Source: Mycobacterium sp. URHB0044
Lineage (GTDB): Bacteria; Actinomycetota; Actinomycetes; Mycobacteriales; Mycobacteriaceae
NCBI RefSeq assembly: GCF_000620625.1
Contig: NZ_JIAW01000030.1
Location: 1 to 64,000 of the forward strand
Length of the DNA: 64,000 nt
Direction: 5' to 3'
Shown here: positions 59,480 through 64,000 of the stretch, piece after piece
How the letters are laid out: each line of letters begins with the position of its first letter
How positions within the stretch are numbered: position 1 is the first letter of the stretch
The notes under the pieces: model-generated
Told to the model about the DNA's origin: nothing
The model's input: only the letters and a program-made list of their open reading frames with translations
The model's database searches: none
Made by a program: the position numbers and the translations under genes

Positions 59480-59539
59480 CCTCACGGAATCCGTGCACTG
59501 TGGTGGTGTGATGCTGCACTGACGCAGCCATCCGTGAGG
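59480..59539. repeat. Inverted repeat upstream of dehydrogenase, overlapping its ribosome site
   Basis: CCTCACGGA (59480-59488) pairs with TCCGTGAGG (59531-59539). The right arm runs into GAGGAG, the likely ribosome-binding site for the ATG at 59548. It might act as an operator pair, a weak terminator after galK or a translational control element. Confidence 0.45.
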
Positions 59540-59547
59540 AGTGTTCG

Positions 59548-60714
59548 ATGAGGGCAGTCAACTGTCTGGGCGGAAAGCTCGACGTCGTGGAGCTCGCCTC
59601 GCCGCGGCCAGCCGACGGTCAACTGGTACTCGACGTGCAGCGCTGCGGCATTTGCGGCTCGGACCTGCATGCGAAGGACCACGCCGACGAACTCGAAGAC
59701 GTCATGGACGCGCTGAGCTACCCCGACTTCATGCGCGGGGACACCCCCGTGGTGATGGGCCACGAATTCTGCGGCGAGATCGCTGAGCGCGGCCGGCGCG
59801 TCGGCAAGGAGTTCAAGGTCGGCACCCCGGTCGTCTCCTTCCCGCTGGTGCGCGCGCACGGCGGTGTTCACCTGACCGGCCTCTCGCCGCTGGCCCCAGG
59901 GGCCTACGCCGAGCAGGTGCTGGCCGAGGCATCGATGAGCTTCGTCGTCCCGAACGGACTCTCCGCCGACATTGCGGCGCTGACCGAACCGATGACGGTG
60001 GCGCTGCACGCGGTGCGCCGCAGCGACATCGGCAAGCGGGACGTGGCCATCGTGATCGGCTGCGGACCCATCGGCCTCGCCGTCATCTGCCATCTCAAGG
60101 CACGCGGTGTCCACACCATCGTCGCCAGTGACTTCTCACCCGCCCGGCGAACGCTGGCGACGCGATGTGGGGCGGACGTCGTCGTCGACCCTGCCGTCGA
60201 TTCCCCGTACGCCGTAGCGTCCTCGAAGGCCTTCGTGACCGAGGCGCCGGCACTCTACGAACTCGGCGTCGGATCGATGGAGAAGCTGCGCCGGCTGCCG
60301 GGGTGGTCGCACGTCTACCGCGCCGTCGACGCCCTGGGTGCGGCGAGCCCGAAGCGGCCGGTGATCTTCGAATGCGTCGGCGTGCCCGGCGTGATCGACG
60401 GCATCATCGCTGCGGCGCCGCTGAACTCCCGCGTCGTCGTGGTCGGGGTGTGCATGGGCGAGGACAAGCTGCGACCGGCGCTGGCGATCAGCAAGGAGAT
60501 CGATCTGCGCTTTGTATTCGGTTACACGCCATTGGAATTCCGCGACACTCTGCACATGCTGGCCGACGGCAAGGTCGACGGCTCACCACTCGTCACCGGC
60601 ACCGTCGGACTCGACGGCGTCGACGCCGCGTTCCATGCGCTTGGCGATCCGGAGACGCACGCGAAGATCCTCATCGATCCAAAGAGTGCGGCCGTGACGC
60701 CGGAGATGCCCTGA
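59548..60714 (+). CDS. Medium-chain dehydrogenase without structural zinc site
   Basis: The 388-residue protein has catalytic-zinc segments RCGICGSDLH and MGHEFCGEI and an NAD motif VIGCGPIGLAVIC. The four-Cys structural-zinc loop is missing (replaced by FPLVRAHGGVHLTG). A 30-residue insertion lies near 210-245. It resembles uncharacterised actinobacterial alcohol dehydrogenases. Position after galTK suggests sugar or polyol oxidation, but it has its own leader and could be unrelated. Confidence 0.78.
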   Translation: MRAVNCLGGKLDVVELASPRPADGQLVLDVQRCGICGSDLHAKDHADELEDVMDALSYPDFMRGDTPVVMGHEFCGEIAERGRRVGKEFKVGTPVVSFPLVRAHGGVHLTGLSPLAPGAYAEQVLAEASMSFVVPNGLSADIAALTEPMTVALHAVRRSDIGKRDVAIVIGCGPIGLAVICHLKARGVHTIVASDFSPARRTLATRCGADVVVDPAVDSPYAVASSKAFVTEAPALYELGVGSMEKLRRLPGWSHVYRAVDALGAASPKRPVIFECVGVPGVIDGIIAAAPLNSRVVVVGVCMGEDKLRPALAISKEIDLRFVFGYTPLEFRDTLHMLADGKVDGSPLVTGTVGLDGVDAAFHALGDPETHAKILIDPKSAAVTPEMP

Positions 60715-60725
60715 CCACTATTGCA

Positions 60726-60799
60726 ATTGCCCGGCTATGAGCGACAATTTCGCTCAATGGAGAGGGTTCTCGTGGCGTTGTCGCTCAAAGGTGGGCAAT
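60726..60799. promoter_or_regulatory. Nested inverted repeats in the leader of the DSD1-like gene
   Basis: ATTGCCC (60726-60732) pairs with GGGCAAT (60793-60799), and TGAGCGACAA (60738-60747) with TTGTCGCTCA (60778-60787), giving two stems joined by a symmetric 5/5 internal loop. A third palindrome, TGAGCGA-N5-TCGCTCA (60738-60756), lies inside. The right side holds the AAGGTGGG ribosome site of the GTG at 60802. Either a multi-site operator or an RNA fold that hides the ribosome site. Confidence 0.6.
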
Positions 60800-60801
60800 A
60801 G

Positions 60802-62058
60802 GTGACCGGACTCGACCGCACGGCCGTGAGCGCACTCGCCGACGAACCGTTCGACTGGCGGTACAAGGGAATGCCGTCGTCGTGGTGGGGCCACACGCCC
60901 GCACAGATCTGCAAACGGCGACCAGAACTGTTCGCCGCCGGCGCCGTGGGACCCGTGTGCGTGCTCGACGCCACGGCCATCGAGCACAACCTGACGACGA
61001 TGGCCCAATGGTGCCGCGGACACGGGGTGGATCTGGCGCCGCACGGCAAGACGCACATGTCGCCACAGCTGCTGGCGCGCCAGCTCGACGCCGGTGCGTG
61101 CGCGGTGACTCTCGCCAACATCAGCCAGGTCCGCACGTTCCGAGCGTTCGGGGTGCGAAACGTGATGCTTGCCAACGAACTGGTCGACGGCGCCGGGTTG
61201 GCCTGGCTGGCAACGGAATTGGATGGCGATCCGCATTTCAACCTGGTGTGCTGGGTGGACTCCGTCGCCGGCGTGGAGCTGATGTCGGCAGCGTTGGATG
61301 ACGCGGGTGCCGTGCGACCCGTCGACGTCTGCGTCGAAGTCGGAATGGCCGGAGGCCGCACCGGCTGCCGCAGCGGGGAAGCGGTCGACGAGGTGGCGCG
61401 CGCCGCGGCGGCCAGCTCACGGCTCCGGCTGGTCGGGGTGGCGGGCTACGAAGCCGCGACGGGCAGCGACGTGACCGGCGAGGCGCTGGCGCGCGTCACC
61501 GGCTACCTGACGGATTTGCGCGCGGCGGTGGTGCGGCTCGCCGGACTATTCGAGACGGATGACGTCATCGTGACGGCCGGCGGCAGCACCTACTTCGACA
61601 CGGTCGCCGACGTGCTCACCGACGATTGGCCGGCCGGTCTCAAGGTGCGGACCGTCCTGCGCAGCGGCTGCTACCTCACTCACGACGACGGCATCTATTC
61701 GCGGACCTCGCCGTTCGGTCGGGGTGAGACGGAAAGCCTGCTACCGGCGCTGAGTGTGTGGGCGCAGGTGATGTCGCGTCCTGAGCCCCACCTGGCGCTG
61801 CTGACCATGGGCCGGCGCGACGTGTCGTTCGATCAGGGCATGCCCGTGCCCTACGGTCTGCCGTCCAGCGAGGTGACCGCGCTCAACGACCAGCACGCGT
61901 ACCTGCGTCTGGCTCCGGGCGATCAGCCCGATGTGACTGTCGGCAGGTGGCTGCAGTTCGGTATCTCGCATCCGTGCACGGTGTTCGACAAGTGGCCACT
62001 GATCCCATTGCTGGACAGCGACAGTCGTGTGATCGACCTGATTCGGACGTACTTCTAG
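60802..62058 (+). CDS. D-serine dehydratase-like PLP enzyme (DSD1 / alanine racemase N-terminal fold)
   Basis: The 418-residue protein has the PLP Lys in LAPHGKTHMSP near residue 75 and a barrel with VEVGMAGGRTGCRSG. The C-terminal DSD1 zinc-type motif is GISHPCTVFDKW (His and Cys ligands). Family members eliminate or cleave D-amino acids (D-serine, D-threonine, hydroxyaspartate). The gene stands alone behind an inverted-repeat leader. Confidence 0.83.
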   Translation: MTGLDRTAVSALADEPFDWRYKGMPSSWWGHTPAQICKRRPELFAAGAVGPVCVLDATAIEHNLTTMAQWCRGHGVDLAPHGKTHMSPQLLARQLDAGACAVTLANISQVRTFRAFGVRNVMLANELVDGAGLAWLATELDGDPHFNLVCWVDSVAGVELMSAALDDAGAVRPVDVCVEVGMAGGRTGCRSGEAVDEVARAAAASSRLRLVGVAGYEAATGSDVTGEALARVTGYLTDLRAAVVRLAGLFETDDVIVTAGGSTYFDTVADVLTDDWPAGLKVRTVLRSGCYLTHDDGIYSRTSPFGRGETESLLPALSVWAQVMSRPEPHLALLTMGRRDVSFDQGMPVPYGLPSSEVTALNDQHAYLRLAPGDQPDVTVGRWLQFGISHPCTVFDKWPLIPLLDSDSRVIDLIRTYF

Positions 62059-62064
62059 AACAGG

Positions 62065-62238
62065 TCAGGCCGGGTCGAGTACCGCTCGGATGAAGTCGCT
62101 CTTCGCCGCGGTGTAGGCCTCGCGGTCGTCGGCGTACTGGGCTGCGAGGTCGCGCTTGAGCGCGGCGTAGCGCGCGGTCAACGTCGGGTCCGCACGCAGG
62201 GCGTCGCGGAAGGACGACGCGGCAGAAAACCGGCGCCG
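62065..62238 (-). pseudogene. GrpB-family (UPF0157) C-terminal remnant
   Basis: Reading leftwards to the stop at 62065-62067 the frame encodes RRFSAASSFRDALRADPTLT, then a run ending YADDREAYTAAKSDFIRAVL, the conserved C-terminus of GrpB-family proteins. The nucleotidyltransferase-like N-terminus is missing, the frame is closed by a stop at 62302 and no usable start codon precedes the conserved part. It is a decayed fragment. Confidence 0.65.
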
Positions 62239-62327
62239 ATTAGCGCGAGGGGACCGTCTTGTGACGACGGTGGAGGAGGTACGCGAGCCAGCGAATATCG
62301 ATCAACACGTGGTTTCGATCCTGTCTG

Positions 62328-62783
62328 CTAAGCGGACTTGCCGAGGAGCGGCAGAAGCCGGCGGCGCTCGGACATGACGTCCGAGAAGTGGTGGAGTGCC
62401 TCGGGCACCGAGTCCGCAGTGAGGTAGGCGTTGTGGTCACCGCGCAGCCGCAGTGCCCGTACGACGGATGGGCTCGTCACTAGGGACCATTCGACTGCTG
62501 CTCCGGTGCAGAGCTCATCGACGGCCTCGAGGAGGTCGAGGCCGTGCTCAGCGAATGCACGGACTTCGGCGAGGTCAAGGATGAGGGGCTTCTCCGCCAA
62601 GACGTAGTGGCCAAGGCGTTCGATCAGGCCGTCGACGTTGCCGTCTTCGATGCAGCCGCTGATGGTCACCACCGTCGCGAGCTGCCGGCACTGCGCGCGC
62701 AGCTCGGCGCCACCGCAGTCGACCGTCGGATTTCCGTATCGGAAGGGCGATTTCGACTCCGGACCACTAGTTGTGGCAGTCAT
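62328..62783 (-). CDS. STAS-domain protein (anti-sigma factor antagonist-like)
   Basis: From ATG 62783 (MTATTSGPESKSPF) the 151-residue protein has a STAS fold: LATVVTISGCIEDGNVDGLIERL, LILDLAEVRAFAEHGLDLLEAV and a final helix. The usual phospho-Ser/Thr position after the D-L-x-x-V segment is AFAEHG, without a clear Ser. It resembles mycobacterial anti-anti-sigma homologues tied to SigF. GGGGGGA precedes this start; the longer frame to 62867 is less likely. Confidence 0.8.
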   Translation of the reverse strand: MTATTSGPESKSPFRYGNPTVDCGGAELRAQCRQLATVVTISGCIEDGNVDGLIERLGHYVLAEKPLILDLAEVRAFAEHGLDLLEAVDELCTGAAVEWSLVTSPSVVRALRLRGDHNAYLTADSVPEALHHFSDVMSERRRLLPLLGKSA

Positions 62784-62979
62784 GTGGATCCCCCCTTCGG
62801 TAGTGCGATGCATGCGATCGCCCGGTGCAGGCGGTGCAACGTAACCCTGAAGGTAATCGGCCAACATAAGGTACTTGGGAGTAGCCGTTAATTATTCGGT
62901 AAGAAGTCGGCCAAGGTCACCAGCAAATTCACCCCGCCAGTACAGCGGGTTTTCAGCGGTTTGCCGCCGCTTGGTGCGC

Positions 62980-63468
62980 TTATTCGACGGGGTACCGCTC
63001 GCGCAGCTTGAGGAGAGTCGCTTCGATTCCGGCAGCGTTGGCCTTCGCGTACCCCATCCGCTCGTAGTACTTCAGCCGGTTCTTGATCACCCCGGCGTCG
63101 TGGTAGTCGAACGTCTCGGTGACGCGGGCGCGATGGGCGCCGATCGGTTCGAACTCCCAGCGCCAGCGGTGGCCCATCGGGTGGCGCCACTCGATCAGCG
63201 CGTTGCGGGTGAGGGCGGTGACCGTGCTGGTGATGCGGTAGGGCAGGCCGTACATCCGCATCTTCGTCGAGAACTTGCTGCCCTCGGAGAGTTCTGCCGG
63301 CGCGGTGACGTTGTCGCGGACGGTGCCCGAACCGTCGAGTTCGGGGTGGCGGCGTGGGTCGGCGACGATGGCGAACAGTTCGCTGGTGTTCGCTCCCACC
63401 TCGATGGATCTGCTGACCCGTCCCGGACCCGCATCCACCACGGTGACGATCGCGCTCGGTGTTTCCAT
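62980..63468 (-). CDS. SRPBCC (START-like) family protein
   Basis: The 162-residue protein has the polyketide cyclase/dehydrase START-like pattern: VSRSIEVGANTSELFAIVAD, PRRHPELDGSGTV, KFSTKMRMYGLPY, WRHPMGHRWRWEFEPIG and a long C-terminal helix. Such proteins bind hydrophobic ligands; no specific function can be assigned. It lies 12 bases after the LysR stop on the same strand, so co-transcription is likely. Confidence 0.8.
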   Translation of the reverse strand: METPSAIVTVVDAGPGRVSRSIEVGANTSELFAIVADPRRHPELDGSGTVRDNVTAPAELSEGSKFSTKMRMYGLPYRITSTVTALTRNALIEWRHPMGHRWRWEFEPIGAHRARVTETFDYHDAGVIKNRLKYYERMGYAKANAAGIEATLLKLRERYPVE

Positions 63469-63480
63469 TGGATTCGCTCC

Positions 63481-64000
63481 CTATCGCTTGGGCGAGCGAC
63501 GGCCGCTGCGGGCGCCTCGACCGGTAGAACGCGAACGTCGTCGAGGTCGTTCACCGGTTTCCGCGGCTGCGTCGAGCAACATGGTAGCCAGCGTCGCTGC
63601 GGCGCGGCTGATGTTCTGGGCCTGCGGACGGGCGAGGTGAATCTGCCAGTTGATCGGTGTCCCGAGGGCAATCGCGGTCAGGTCGTCGAAACGACCGGCC
63701 TCGCTGGCCGGCATGAAGGCGGTGCCGAGGTCGTTGCGGATGAGCGCGGCCGCGACGGTGTAGTCGGCGGGGACTTCGTACAGGATGCGCGGAATGACGC
63801 CCGCGTCGGCGAAGGCGTCGTCCACCAGGCGTCGAATGCCGAATCCGGTTGGGAAGCAGACGAAGTCCTCGCCGGCGAGCTCGTCGATCGAAACTTCGCC
63901 CCGGCCGGCCAGCGGGTGATCTTCGCGGCAGGTGAACACCATCGGCTCCTCGACCAGCGGATGCATCTCGATGCCAGGCGGGAAGCGGTCCGGGGCCGAC
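63481..64000 (-). CDS. LysR family regulator, effector-binding domain (cut by right edge)
   Basis: The frame is open to the edge (SAPDRFPPGIEMHPLVEEPM at the start). It shows the LysR substrate-binding domain: VFTCREDHPLAGRGEVSI, DFVCFPTGFGIRRLVDDAF, AALIRNDLGTAFMPASEA. The N-terminal HTH lies outside the window. The C-terminus carries an unusual Arg/Ser-rich tail (RPRRRSRSTGRGARSGRRS). It probably regulates a neighbouring gene. Confidence 0.83.
   Translation of the reverse strand, partial: SAPDRFPPGIEMHPLVEEPMVFTCREDHPLAGRGEVSIDELAGEDFVCFPTGFGIRRLVDDAFADAGVIPRILYEVPADYTVAAALIRNDLGTAFMPASEAGRFDDLTAIALGTPINWQIHLARPQAQNISRAAATLATMLLDAAAETGERPRRRSRSTGRGARSGRRSPKR

Noticed and set aside
62784..62870. 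A possible SigF-type promoter for the STAS gene (GGGTTA near 62842-62847 on the minus strand).
   Set aside because: The nearest GTTGG-like -35 is only about 13 bases away and the match is poor.
1..64000. Search for tRNA/rRNA genes, CRISPR arrays, integrases and insertion sequences.
   Set aside because: No cloverleaf-like, repeat-spacer or transposase signal was seen by eye; the absence is not proved without tools.

Overview
The window is GC-rich actinobacterial chromosome, most likely from a fast-growing mycobacterium (Mycolicibacterium-like). Pointers are a DUF222/13E12-type gene, a MazEF9-like toxin-antitoxin pair, a fused pcaDC gene, a STAS regulator of the mycobacterial type, frequent GTG starts and many 4-bp ATGA/GTGA overlaps. 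No tRNA, rRNA, CRISPR array, insertion sequence or phage gene was recognised.

Region 1 (about 1.2-12.1 kb) is a quinate/shikimate-to-beta-ketoadipate block. It has a two-domain 3-dehydroshikimate dehydratase (quiC), a divergent TetR regulator, an NAD-type quinate/shikimate dehydrogenase and an MHS-type transporter. An IclR regulator then sits divergent to pcaH-pcaG-pcaB-pcaL(DC)-pcaI-pcaJ. Together they would import shikimate-type acids, convert them to protocatechuate, cleave it ortho and carry it to 3-oxoadipyl-CoA. The final thiolase (pcaF) is not in the window. A MazEF-like pair and an rpiB/phosphoglycerate-mutase-like pair follow (12.1-14.0 kb).

Region 2 (about 14.0-40.1 kb) is the most unusual part: a 25-kb island that looks catabolic for aromatic acids. 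It encodes a 2Fe-2S ferredoxin and its reductase, a phthalate-dioxygenase-type Rieske oxygenase, two 4,5-dihydroxyphthalate-decarboxylase-like proteins, a zinc dehydrogenase, an RraA/LigK-type aldolase, a 4-oxalomesaconate hydratase (LigJ), a class II aldolase, a 3-hydroxyisobutyrate-dehydrogenase-like enzyme, a PanB-like enzyme and an alpha/beta hydrolase. Uptake is by a FbpA/PotD-like ABC importer with two binding lipoproteins, and there is an MFS transporter. No known ring-cleaving dioxygenase (LigAB, gallate, extradiol or intradiol type) is present; instead there are three bicupin proteins. Two protein remodellers are translationally coupled to bicupins: a TRIP13/Pch2-like AAA+ ATPase and an EutA-like actin-fold reactivase. 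Nearly every transcription unit carries an upstream TGGT-N3-ACCA-like site, and a FadR-type GntR regulator closes the island, so the whole block looks like one regulon.

Region 3 (about 40.2-42.0 kb) is a MarR gene and a convergent MFS gene. Region 4 (42.0-60.7 kb) is sugar metabolism. On the minus strand lie a YtfQRT/YjfF-like (furanose-type) ABC importer, a LacI regulator, araB, araD, araA and a polyol dehydrogenase. Divergently lie a ChvE-GguA-GguB-like importer, two tiny genes, galT, galK and a dehydrogenase. Three LacI-type operators, two of them perfect 16-bp palindromes, sit in the divergent promoter region. This fits scavenging of arabinose and galactose, possibly including furanosides from the cell's own arabinogalactan.

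Region 5 (60.8-64.0 kb) has a D-serine-dehydratase-like PLP enzyme behind an elaborate inverted-repeat leader, a decayed GrpB-family fragment, a STAS-domain protein, an SRPBCC protein and a LysR regulator cut by the window edge.
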